From NCBI GenBank assembly GCA_016711435.1, contig JADJSY010000001.1, positions 1 to 14,490 on the forward strand: DNA of 14,490 bases. The letters run 5' to 3'. The notes under the pieces are model-generated. The model was given only the letters and a program-made list of their open reading frames with translations, was not told the origin of the DNA and ran no database searches. This DNA comes from Lewinellaceae bacterium. Lineage in GTDB: Bacteria > Bacteroidota > Bacteroidia > Chitinophagales > Saprospiraceae. A program made the position numbers and the translations under genes. Each line of letters starts with the position of its first letter. Position 1 is the first letter of the stretch. This document shows positions 7,997 to 14,401 of this stretch, piece by piece.

Positions 7997-8974
7997 ATGC
8001 AGTTCACCGAATCCAACAAAGGCAGCACCATCATGCGAGCCACACAAGGCATTGAGTTTAAGCCACTCATTAAAACCCTTGTCGAGCGCAACGCCGTGGG
8101 CATGATCGTAGCACCCGCCAAAGCCAAAAAATCCATGTTGGCCTTGAATCTGGTTTTTTCGCTACTCACCAAAAAGCCGTTTTTAGGCTTGCCAGTGAGT
8201 GAAGAGCAGGACAAGATCGTTTACGTCAATCTCGAATTGACCAAAACCGCTTTGGGCGTTCGTCTGCGCACGATGAACACCTTTTACAACGCCACGCCCA
8301 AGCAGTTGGACAATGTGATGTTTTTGAGCAGCGATGAGTTTTGCAAGGGTGAAGCACTGGTAGACACCAAAACCCAAAAAGTGAATCAAGAGCCATTCAA
8401 CGCACTGGCAGAAGCCGCCAAGAATTGGGGTGCAACGGTTATTATTTTTGACCCGCTTTACTATGTGGTGGGCGAGGAAAACGACAATGTGCTGATGACC
8501 GCAGTTTTGCGCGAGTTCGGAAAATTGCGAACCGAATTAAACGCCGCCATTTTTGTGGTTCACCACACGGGTAAAAGTGCCGTGGACTGGTCAGACCCGT
8601 TTTTAGCAGGACGCGGGGCAAGTGCCATCGGTGGCGCATTTGAGTTCGTTTTGGGTATCGAACCCAAGGGCGACAACGAGGGCAGGCTGCACCACGGATC
8701 GCGCAACTACGCCACAGTCAAACCCTTCACCATTCGATTCAACCCCGCATCGTTCTCATGGCACTCAGCCCACGAGGAAAGTACAGACGTTCAAATCGAC
8801 AAAATCATGGGCAAAGACGACGCGCTTTTGCTGGATGACTTCCACAGCCGCGCCAAGGAAATGGGCTTGCCCAAAAGCCGCGCAGAGTCGTTCCTCAGAT
8901 GCTCTAAAAACTACGAAAAAACGAAGGGCTACCGAGGTAACAAGGTCAAAGTTCAGCGCAAAATGAACCCCTAA
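7997..8974 (+). CDS. RepA-like AAA (AAA_25) ATPase
   Basis: This is a 325-residue RecA-fold P-loop ATPase of the RepA/AAA_25 type found on plasmids and integrative elements, where such proteins act as hexameric helicases or helicase loaders. Walker A is an unusual APAKAKKS (39-46), keeping the Lys-Ser but lacking the glycines of GxxGxGKS. A strand-Glu block IVYVNLEL (74-81), Walker B TVIIFDPL (147-154), the HHTGK loop (189-193) and GRGASAIGG (205-213) follow in the order of this family. A C-terminal basic tail (300-324) may bind DNA. The start may be ATG 7997 or ATG 8033 (AAAGG at 8018-8022); both keep the ATPase core. It is the second gene of the element, downstream of the integrase and convergent with lspA. 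Autonomous replication after excision is a reasonable inference, not shown. Confidence 0.8.
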   Translation: MQFTESNKGSTIMRATQGIEFKPLIKTLVERNAVGMIVAPAKAKKSMLALNLVFSLLTKKPFLGLPVSEEQDKIVYVNLELTKTALGVRLRTMNTFYNATPKQLDNVMFLSSDEFCKGEALVDTKTQKVNQEPFNALAEAAKNWGATVIIFDPLYYVVGEENDNVLMTAVLREFGKLRTELNAAIFVVHHTGKSAVDWSDPFLAGRGASAIGGAFEFVLGIEPKGDNEGRLHHGSRNYATVKPFTIRFNPASFSWHSAHEESTDVQIDKIMGKDDALLLDDFHSRAKEMGLPKSRAESFLRCSKNYEKTKGYRGNKVKVQRKMNP

Positions 8975-9054
8975 ACACGGCACACCCAGCATTCTAAATG
9001 CAAAAAAACAATGCAACCACCAACAAGCTAATTTGGATTGATTTTCTATAATTG

Positions 9055-9536
9055 CTAAGCCTCGTTTTTAAAACCGACAAACAATAACAAACCTGCAGCA
9101 ATAAAAATGTACGCATCCGCAAAATTAAATGCAGGCCAATGCCACAAACGCCAGTAAAAATCCACAAAATCCACGACTGCACCTATTCTTATTCGGTCTA
9201 TTACATTGCCCAACCCACCTGCAATGATGAGCGCATAAGCAAAGGATTCTGCTCTTGGCGTTGGTTTCGCCAAAGAGCGATCAACAGGATGAGGCAGATT
9301 ATTAACGCCAGTATCGATAAGGCATTTCTCTGCCAACCTCCTGCATCCGAAAGAAAAGAGAATGCCGCACCTGGATTTAAAACATGAACCAGATTAAAAC
9401 TGGGTAAAACAGGAATTGTGTCGTGCAACGTAATGACATTTTGTACCAGAATTTTTATCCCTTGCTCAATCGCTACCAATGCAAAAATCAATCCCATCCA
9501 TTTTAGAAACCTCTTAGAATTAATGCGCACGTGCAT
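9055..9536 (-). pseudogene. lspA: Lipoprotein signal peptidase (LspA/PbrC-type), one frameshift
   Basis: LspA is the four-helix inner-membrane aspartyl peptidase that removes signal peptides from diacylglyceryl-prolipoproteins. Visible blocks: first helix MGLIFALVAIEQGIK (the usual DQ/EQ-K motif), FNLVHVLNPGAAFSFL (NxGAAFS motif), helix ALSILALIICLILLIALW, then in the next frame AYALIIAGGLGNVIDRI and VVDFVDFYW...WHWPAFNFADAYI, holding the two catalytic aspartates (in GNVIDR and FNFAD). One frame change between about 9245 and 9295 separates the halves; without it the protein would be about 160 residues, normal length. ATG 9536 overlaps the CDF stop by 17 bp; ATG 9497 is an alternative closer to the family start. 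Together with cadR and the CDF gene it belongs to a heavy-metal cassette known with an extra lspA (pbrC). Whether the frameshift is real is unclear. Confidence 0.88.
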
Positions 9537-10176
9537 CCTCACCTTTTTGAACCACACCCGTCTTGATTTCCAGCCGTGCGCGCTGTATCACATGCCAACC
9601 AGCGCTAATTCCCAACCCGCCCATAATCACAGCAACCACCACATCAGGCCAGAGCGATCCTGTCCCGAAAACACCTAAAGCCGCCAGCACAATAGCCACG
9701 TTTCCTATCGCATCGTTGCGCGTACACAGCCAAACAGAACGCATATTCGCATCCCCTTCACGGTAAGCATAGAGCAGCAACGCCACACCGAAGTTTGCAG
9801 CTAGCGCAAGCAGTCCAATGCCCCCCATTAAAAACGGTTCAGGTGTAGCGCTAAGGTATGCGCTTAGAGCGGCTTTGATGATGATGAATAGCCCATAACC
9901 CAGCATGACAGTACCTTTACCAAGCGCAAGACGAGACCGCCAGATCAGGCTAGACCCAAGCACCCAAAGAGACAGGGCATAGTTTGTCGCATCTCCAAAA
10001 AAATCAATCGCATCCGCCAGCAGTGAGACAGACCCGCTCACCTTTCCAAAAATAATCTCAACAAAAAACATGGCGGCATTGACCACCAAGGCGATCCACA
10101 AAATCCGACGATAACGGTGCGTAGGTGCGTGGTTAATCGCTCTAGCCTCACAGCCATCGTCACAGTTTTTCCCCAT
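9520..10176 (-). CDS. CDF-family cation (Cd/Zn/Pb) efflux transporter
   Basis: This is a 218-residue cation diffusion facilitator of the short type that lacks the cytoplasmic C-terminal domain. It exports divalent metal across the inner membrane by proton antiport. Six helices are visible: ILWIALVVNAAMFFVEIIFG, VSLLADAIDFFGDATNYALS (TM2 with metal-site Asp residues), GYGLFIIIKAALSAYL, IGLLALAANFGVALLLYAY, LCTRNDAIGNVAIVLAALGVF (TM5 with Asn-Asp), and VVVAVIMGGLGISAGWHVI. The N-terminus has a CDDGC pair plus His residues, a likely metal-binding tail. The start is ATG 10174-10176 with TAAGGAG seven bases upstream; the open frame runs further upstream to 10407 but that part overlaps cadR. lspA follows with a 17-bp overlap, so the two are one operon divergent from cadR. 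Metal range is inferred from CadR. Confidence 0.9.
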   Translation of the reverse strand: MGKNCDDGCEARAINHAPTHRYRRILWIALVVNAAMFFVEIIFGKVSGSVSLLADAIDFFGDATNYALSLWVLGSSLIWRSRLALGKGTVMLGYGLFIIIKAALSAYLSATPEPFLMGGIGLLALAANFGVALLLYAYREGDANMRSVWLCTRNDAIGNVAIVLAALGVFGTGSLWPDVVVAVIMGGLGISAGWHVIQRARLEIKTGVVQKGEDARAH

Positions 10177-10204
10177 ACTTTTGCTCCTTAACAACATCAA
10201 TGGC

Positions 10205-10240
10205 ATAATTAGAAACCATGAAGCTACTATAGGGTCAAGG
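10205..10240 (-). promoter_or_regulatory. CadR-type operator/promoter of the CDF-lspA operon
   Basis: On the minus strand TTGACC (10238-10233) and TAATTA (10211-10206) are separated by 20-21 bp, the over-long spacer typical of MerR-activated promoters. The spacer begins CTATAGTAGCT, very like the dyads bound by CadR/PbrR, and carries an imperfect palindrome with outer arms ACC and GGT. Metal-bound CadR would twist the DNA to align the boxes. It lies in the 86-bp divergent gap. Confidence 0.75.
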
Positions 10241-10262
10241 AATTTGAAGGATTTTTTGCAAT

Positions 10263-10661
10263 ATGAAAATTGGTGAACTGGCAAAACTTGCTGGGTGTAC
10301 GGTCGAGGTGGTGCGTTTTTACGAGAGTGAACGCATCTTGCCGCCCCCTCAGCGACAGGAGAACGGCTACCGTTTTTATCAAAACGACCACTTACAGCGG
10401 CTTGCATTCGTGCGCCGCTGCCGAGACTTGGACATGTCGCTGAAAGACATTGCGCGGCTACTGGAATTTGCCGATGATCCGCAGTCGCGTTGTGATGAAG
10501 TCAATACGCTGGTGGACGAGCAAATTCAAAAAGTACAAATCAAACTCAACGAGATTAAAACGCTTCAAACTCAACTTAAAAATCTGCGTCGACAATGCAA
10601 CGGTGAAACGCTTGAATGCAGGATTTTGCAAGAATTAAGTCATGCCCTTGTTAAGGCTTAA
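10263..10661 (+). CDS. cadR: CadR/PbrR-type MerR-family metal-responsive regulator
   Basis: This is a 132-residue MerR-family activator that represses and, with bound metal, activates the divergent CDF-lspA promoter. The winged HTH is at residues 1-40 (IGELAKLAGCTVEVVRFYES, RILPPPQR, NGYRFY), followed by LAFVRRCRDLDMSLKDI and the long dimer helix (79-110). Cys77, Cys112 and Cys119 sit at the positions used by characterised CadR to bind Cd(II) (family knowledge); CNGETLEC forms the metal-binding loop. Unlike the longer CadR proteins it stops at LSHALVKA without the His-rich tail. The start ATG 10263 has GAAGG 12 nt upstream. Its last 11 bp overlap the convergent recombinase gene. The choice between Cd, Pb and Zn cannot be made from sequence. 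Confidence 0.92.
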   Translation: MKIGELAKLAGCTVEVVRFYESERILPPPQRQENGYRFYQNDHLQRLAFVRRCRDLDMSLKDIARLLEFADDPQSRCDEVNTLVDEQIQKVQIKLNEIKTLQTQLKNLRRQCNGETLECRILQELSHALVKA

Positions 10662-11559
10662 ATTGTGCTTTTTTAAAGTGTGTTGCTTTCTTGAAACGTG
10701 CTGATGACGCAGGGCACACCTTACGAACTTTCGCCACGGTTGCCTCCGTGGGTTTGACCGCCACCGACCCACGCCCCGACACCTTGTAGCCGTACACGCT
10801 GGCGGAGGCGGTGGATTGATGCCCCATGACCGCCGCCACTTCCTCAGGTGGCAAGCCCGACGATTTCAAATCTGAACCCATTTGATGCCGCATGGTGTAC
10901 AAGGTGGGCAGACGCTCCCGCCGAGGCCATAGCGCTGCCGTGGTGCGGTTTAATCGGCTCTGGGCTACTCGGTGTAGGGTTTTGCGTTTTAACGGCTCTA
11001 CGCTGCCAACAATGCCCATGGCTTTGCGAATCTCAAACAAGGCCGCAGGATCGTCCACCGTCAAGAAGCGATCCAGCCCCCGACCGTCTGCCCGTTGCTT
11101 CGCCGAGGGCACATAAAATTCCCCGTTCAATTCGCTGACGTGCTGGACTTCCGCAGGGCGGCAACCCAACTGGCGGCACAGCGTCAAATACGCCCAAGTG
11201 ATCGTGTCGTTTTTGTCGGCCACCGTGTCGCGCAGCGTTTTGAAATCCTGATCCGTGATGATCTTGGCCCGTCTTGGTTTTGCCTTGGGCGTGGCCTTTT
11301 CTGGAAACTTCAAAGCCCGTAAACGATCCGCCGCATCCTTGTAGCCGCCATAGTCTTGCGTGGAGGCAATCGCGCAGCGCAGTTTGTACCAACTCGATTT
11401 TGTAATCGTCCCACTGTTTGCCAGTTTCCTCATGTAATCGGCCAAGCCTTTGGGCGTGAGCGTGTAGCCTTGTTCCTTCGCCCTTGCCAAATGTGTTCCC
11501 GTGATCTTGCCGTAGCTTTTTCGTGTGCTGCCCTTGATTTTGTCTGCTGCTTTTGCCAT
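10651..11559 (-). CDS. Second tyrosine-recombinase-like integrase
   Basis: This is a 302-residue site-specific recombinase of the tyrosine family. The start is ATG 11557-11559, with AGGAG seven bases upstream; the frame continues upstream to 11628, but this ribosome site decides the start. Residues 10-80 form the core-binding helical domain and 100-270 the catalytic domain. Catalytic positions: Arg134 (LGCRPAEV), possible Lys154 (PSAKQRADGR), Arg224 in LYTMRHQMG where the HxxR histidine is Tyr221, His247 (VMGHQST) and Tyr256 or Tyr258 (SVYGYK). The C-terminus is Lys-rich and overlaps cadR's end by 11 bp. It differs clearly from the attL integrase in size and sequence, so the element has two recombinases. 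It could be a recombination-directionality partner, a resolvase, or a remnant of another element. The His-to-Tyr change leaves activity uncertain. Confidence 0.85.
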   Translation of the reverse strand: MAKAADKIKGSTRKSYGKITGTHLARAKEQGYTLTPKGLADYMRKLANSGTITKSSWYKLRCAIASTQDYGGYKDAADRLRALKFPEKATPKAKPRRAKIITDQDFKTLRDTVADKNDTITWAYLTLCRQLGCRPAEVQHVSELNGEFYVPSAKQRADGRGLDRFLTVDDPAALFEIRKAMGIVGSVEPLKRKTLHRVAQSRLNRTTAALWPRRERLPTLYTMRHQMGSDLKSSGLPPEEVAAVMGHQSTASASVYGYKVSGRGSVAVKPTEATVAKVRKVCPASSARFKKATHFKKAQFKP

Positions 11560-11645
11560 GTTGTCTCCTGCCGTTGCCCTCGCTTCGCATACGCCAAGCG
11601 CTCGGGGTGTCTCGGCTCGCTTGCGCATTGCCTCGACGTGGGCTT

Positions 11646-11682
11646 AAAAACACCACTCCGCTGCGCTACGGGTGTTTTTTCG
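11646..11682 (+). terminator. Hairpin with T-run upstream of the second recombinase
   Basis: AAAAACACC (11646-11654) pairs with GGTGTTTTT (11671-11679) around a 16-nt loop, and the T-run ends at 11680. A-run and T-run on opposite sides allow action in both directions. It would insulate the recombinase gene from the structured region. Confidence 0.5.
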
Positions 11683-11744
11683 GGTTTCCGTGTTTTCCTT
11701 CCATGCTTCGCATGTAAGTAAAACACTCCATCCCGATCAGCCCA

Positions 11745-11774
11745 CTTACTTACACGCTACGCGATGTAAGTAAG
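11745..11774. repeat. 10-N10-10 perfect inverted repeat plus third half-site
   Basis: CTTACTTACA (11745-11754) and TGTAAGTAAG (11765-11774) are perfect inverses around CGCTACGCGA. A third copy TGTAAGTAA lies at 11713-11721, preceded by CTTCGCA as the right arm is by CTACGCGA. The layout resembles a tyrosine-recombinase core site (two inverted arms around an overlap region) or a dimeric repressor operator, about 190 bp upstream of the second recombinase. Confidence 0.7.
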
Positions 11775-11819
11775 CTTTGGCAATACCGCGCCAGCAATTA
11801 CATGGAAACGTCAGCAAGT

Positions 11820-11880
11820 CAAATTTGGGCGGTGTTTGCGCCCGATTTGTTTTCAGGTTCAAACCCCTTTTGGGGTTTTC
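11820..11880 (+). repeat. Two tandem hairpins, each followed by T-rich sequence
   Basis: Hairpin one: CAAAT and GGGCG (11820-11831) pair with CGCCC and ATTTG (11839-11849), then TTTTC. Hairpin two: AAACCCC (11861-11867) pairs with GGGGTTT (11872-11878) around TTTT, then TC. They could be tandem terminators or a small structured RNA. Confidence 0.5.
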
Positions 11881-12064
11881 TACCTCTTCGTTCGCTTCGC
11901 TCACTGCGCGACCTTCGCAGCCGCTCAGGTCTTGCCCATGCCAGCCGATGGGACGCAACAGCAAAATGACCACACAACGATTTTCAGCACACCTGACGCA
12001 TCCGTCCGCATTCGCGGCCATATGCGTCAGGTGTACCTTGCCGAGAGAAAACGAGGCTTTGCCC

Positions 12065-12199
12065 GCGCAGTCATGGCGCAGTCGCAGTCATACCCAAAAA
12101 CAGGCGACAAGCGAGGCAGGGCAACGTGATTGCCATGCAGTCAAGGCCAGAAAATTGACTGCGCGAGATGGCGGCAGGGCGACTGCGTTTTGACTGCGC
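12065..12199. repeat. Array of seven TGACTGCGC-like sites in two orientations
   Basis: CGCAGTC or close forms occur at 12066-12072, 12077-12083, 12083-12089 and 12137-12142 (GCAGTC). The inverse GACTGCG occurs at 12157-12163, 12181-12187 and 12192-12198. The full 9-mer TGACTGCGC appears three times, once inverted. A first block in one orientation and a second block in the other suggests sites for a DNA-binding protein. Confidence 0.6.
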
Positions 12200-12215
12200 C
12201 ACCCTTTCTCCACAA

Positions 12216-12256
12216 TCCCTCGCCAACGCGATCTCTTCCCGAGCGAAGGCGAGGGA
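12216..12256. repeat. 9-bp inverted repeat
   Basis: TCCCTCGCC (12216-12224) pairs with GGCGAGGGA (12248-12256) across a 23-nt loop. It follows the TGACTGCGC array directly and could be part of the same site. Confidence 0.45.
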
Positions 12257-12307
12257 AGCCGTCGGGATGTTCGCCGAGGCAATGATAAAATCTGCCTAGT
12301 TCCAAGG

Positions 12308-12331
12308 TGGGTTCCCACTTTGGGTTCCCAC
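12308..12331. repeat. Tandem GGTTCCCAC units, candidate integrase arm sites
   Basis: TGGGTTCCCACTT (12308-12320) is followed directly by TGGGTTCCCACAA at a 13-bp period. The core GGTTCCCAC also occurs just inside attL at 6330-6338. GGATCGGGT at 6311-6319 has its inverse ACCCGATCC at 12339-12347. Shared words at similar distance inside both ends fit arm-type integrase or accessory-factor sites. Confidence 0.5.
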
Positions 12332-12408
12332 AAAACCGACCCGATCCACGGGGTGGATGTGGAAAAAGTCGATCTGCATCAAGGGCTTAACTTTTGTGTC
12401 TGGTACGG

Positions 12409-12425
12409 TCCTGCCAGCCGCACCA
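12409..12425 (+). other. attR core
   Basis: TCCTGCCAGCCGCACCA, identical to the last 17 nt of tRNA-Arg at 6243-6259. No tRNA body precedes it, so it is the duplicated end left by integration and marks the right boundary. Confidence 0.9.
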
Positions 12426-12446
12426 CAAACATAAACATTATGTTAT

Positions 12447-12485
12447 CGCCTTTAGAGATGTAAATTTCTAGAGGCGTTTTCTTTC
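12447..12485 (+). terminator. Displaced native terminator of tRNA-Arg
   Basis: CGCCTTTAG (12447-12455) pairs with CTAGAGGCG (12468-12476), with one G-U pair and a 12-nt loop, followed by TTTTCTTTCT. It starts 22 bp after attR, so before insertion it lay just behind the tRNA gene. Confidence 0.75.
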
Positions 12486-12542
12486 TATATTTGGTTTTTC
12501 CAATGTCTAATAAATTTCAACATTTAACAGATATTTAATGAG

Positions 12543-13458
12543 CTATTTCAAGAGCTTGGCAAATTCTCGTAGGATTCTTCGTAGTACGATTAAAACAAAT
12601 GGCGGTCGCTGAAGAGTTTTGTTGGATGAATAAATATCAGCATCCTCACAGACAGAAACTAATTTAGGGTGTTTTATAGGAAAAGTTATTGGCGTGACAT
12701 CAAAGTTAGCAGCAGGAGGAACCTTGAAGGTGTGGGTAGCGCTGTTATCAAAGCCAATATTTTTAATCAAATTATGGTTAGGAATTATGCTTAGCCATTT
12801 ATTTTCATTACTGCAAAGTCCCACTGATAGTCCCACGTATCAACTTTTTGAAGGTGTATGGACTGAAAAGCAGCATTCCAATATCGAAATTCAGCATCGT
12901 TGTAGACAAAAGTTTTTAACCAACCTTGAGCTTTAAGCTTAGGCCACTCTTTTATGTTTACATCGTAAGCTTTCCAAGCACGTTTCCATGTGGCCCAGCC
13001 CATATATAGTGACCATAGCGTGAAAAATAATAATCCCCATCGCCTCTTATGCGGTTATCTTGATGGTTAGCGCCAGATATCGCTGGCGATGCGATGATCA
13101 TCTTTATAGCGTTCTAGCAATTCATCACAATACTGAAAAAATGATTGATCAGGTACGCAGTCGTCTTCCAAGATAATGGTGGCATCAACTTGTTCGAAAA
13201 CCCAATCTATTCCAGAAGCGATGCGCTTTTTACAGCCTAAGTTGATATCTGAAAAATTGGTTGTGACTTGGCAAGGCCAATTGATGTGCTTAACGATTTC
13301 GCGCGTAGCGGCAACTTTCTCTTTATCTGTTGGATGATTAGACCTTGGTCCATCAGCCACAATAAACAACTGCGGTGGTTGTGCTCGGCAAATTTCTGCA
13401 AAAACTTGAGCTGTTTTTCAGGTCGATTAAATATAAAAAAGACGACTGGGTATTGCAT
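12543..13458 (-). pseudogene. GT-A fold glycosyltransferase (family 2-like), frameshifted
   Basis: This is a cytoplasmic nucleotide-sugar glycosyltransferase of about 300 residues of the kind often labelled HlpA-like or family A, in a polysaccharide locus. The start ATG 13456-13458 opens with MQYPVVFFIFNRPEKQLKFL. After frame changes near 13380 come LFIVADGPR, CQVTTNFSDINLGCKKRIASG, and VDATIILEDDCVPDQSFFQYC with the EDD (DxD-like) metal/nucleotide motif. Further frame changes near 13085-13060 and 13010 lead to YMGWATWKRAWKAYD and WDYQWDFAVM, and another near 12800 to IIPNHNLIKNIGFDNSATH and the end at TAG 12543-12545. All family blocks are present. It starts 5 bp after the decarboxylase stop, so the two are co-transcribed. 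The sugar transferred cannot be told. Confidence 0.75.
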
Positions 13459-13463
13459 TTTGT

Positions 13464-14401
13464 TCAATTGTTTATTATTGATTTGTAATATGCAATCGTG
13501 TCCAACAACCATCTGTGAGTTTCGTCTTCGGCTCCCAGTTGAAATTGTTTTTGCCATGGAAATATCGGGCTTTCTGATTTGAGGATCGTCAGGAGGCTTG
13601 GGTAAGAAATTTAATTTTGATGAACTCGCCGTCAGTTTTAAGATGATTTCTGCTAGCTCAAGAACCGAATACTCCTCAGGATTTCCAAAATTAATCGGAC
13701 CGCATGTGTTAGCTTCGCTATTCATCATGCGAATCATGCCTTCGATTAAATCATCTATATAGCAAAAGCTTCTGGATTGATGTCCGGTGCCGTATATGGT
13801 GAGATCTTTGCCTTGCAAGGCTTGTTGAATGAAATTGATCACAACTCTGCCGTCCTAAAGGATCCATCAACGGACCATACGTATTGAAAATGCGCATCAC
13901 TTTAATTTTGTATTGTGTTTACGCTGGTAGTCAAAAAGATACTTTCCGCACAGCGCTTGCCTTCGTCATAGCAACTGCGCTTACCTATAGGATTAACATT
14001 TCCCAATAATTTTCAGGTTGTGGATGTATTAAAGGATCGCCATATACTTCACTCGTTGATGCTTGCAATATCGTTGCGTTGCATTTGTGGCTAGGTCTAG
14101 CATGTTTAATGCGCCTAGCACACAAGTTTTATTGGTATGAAGGGGGTCTTTTTGATAGCGCTCAGGGCTTGCTGGGCAGGCCAAATTGTAGATTTGATCA
14201 ACGTCCAGTTTTATAGGCAGTATCACGTCATGTTCAATGAGCGTAAAGTTTTGATACTGTTTAAAGTTCTCAATATTGGTAGGATTAGAACTGACGAAAT
14301 TATCAAGGCATATGACTTCATGATCTTCGTTTAAAAGTCTTTTGCAAGGTGTACGCCTAAAAAACCAGCACCACCAGTTACCAAAATTTTTAGTTTTTCA
14401 T
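13464..14401 (-). pseudogene. UDP-glucuronate decarboxylase (UDP-xylose synthase), frameshifted
   Basis: This NAD-dependent extended SDR converts UDP-glucuronate to UDP-xylose for surface polysaccharide. From ATG 14399-14401 the joined frames give KILVTGGAGFLGVHL (NAD site), CLDNFVSSNP, FTLIEHDVILPI, IYNLACPASPERYQKDP, ASTSEVYGDPLIHPQPENYWG, then NVNPIGKRSCYDEGKRCAE, the diagnostic UXS block holding the YxxxK pair, VMRIFNTYGPLMDP, GRVVINFIQQALQGKDLTIYGTGHQSRSFCYIDDLIEGM, INFGNPEEYSVLELAE and a C-terminus ending at TGA 13464-13466. The joined length of about 312 residues equals the usual family length. At least six frame changes occur, mostly single missing bases. UDP-galacturonate-forming relatives are less likely given the SCYDEGKR block. 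Confidence 0.87.

Larger units (their letters stand above)
11560..12408. other. Structured region without a convincing gene
   Basis: These 849 bp between the second recombinase and attR hold several hairpins, a seven-copy short-motif array and two tandem 13-bp units (listed separately), plus repeated CTTCGC-type words. Open frames exist on both strands (for example 11836-12129 plus, and 12022-12287 plus if a TGA at 12127 is ignored), but none has a ribosome site, a known domain or a clear lead over the other frames. The likeliest roles are origin, recombination or arm-site DNA, or structured RNA. Confidence 0.5.
6243..12425. mobile_element. tRNA-Arg-integrated genomic island with metal-resistance cargo
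   Basis: The element is bounded by a 17-bp direct repeat (TCCTGCCAGCCGCACCA at 6243-6259 and 12409-12425) and is 6166 bp per unit. It encodes a tyrosine integrase next to attL pointing inward, a RepA-like ATPase, an lspA-CDF-cadR cassette, and a second tyrosine recombinase near attR. No relaxase, type IV secretion, phage capsid or transposase gene is visible, so it is not self-transmissible; it is best called a small integrative island that may be mobilised by a helper. Possible integrase arm sites (GGTTCCCAC) lie inside both ends. The cassette reads as more AT-rich than the two recombinase genes, suggesting mosaic assembly. Confidence 0.88.

Noticed and set aside
10177..10407. Upstream extension of the CDF open frame
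   Set aside because: It overlaps cadR and the promoter; ATG 10176 has a strong AGGAG and matches the family N-terminus.
11033..11656. 207-codon minus-strand frame overlapping the second recombinase
   Set aside because: It is out of frame with the recombinase, which has a good ribosome site and conserved residues; the product is compositionally biased.
11836..12129. 97-codon plus-strand frame, and its continuation past TGA to about 12287
   Set aside because: No ribosome site, no recognised domain, and it crosses the hairpins and motif array. Segments such as MRQVYLAERKRGFARAV look vaguely familiar, but I cannot support a gene.
11560..12408. CRISPR array or integron attC cluster
   Set aside because: Repeats are 7-13 bp, irregularly spaced and without unique spacers; the nearby recombinase shows no IntI-specific features that I can recognise.
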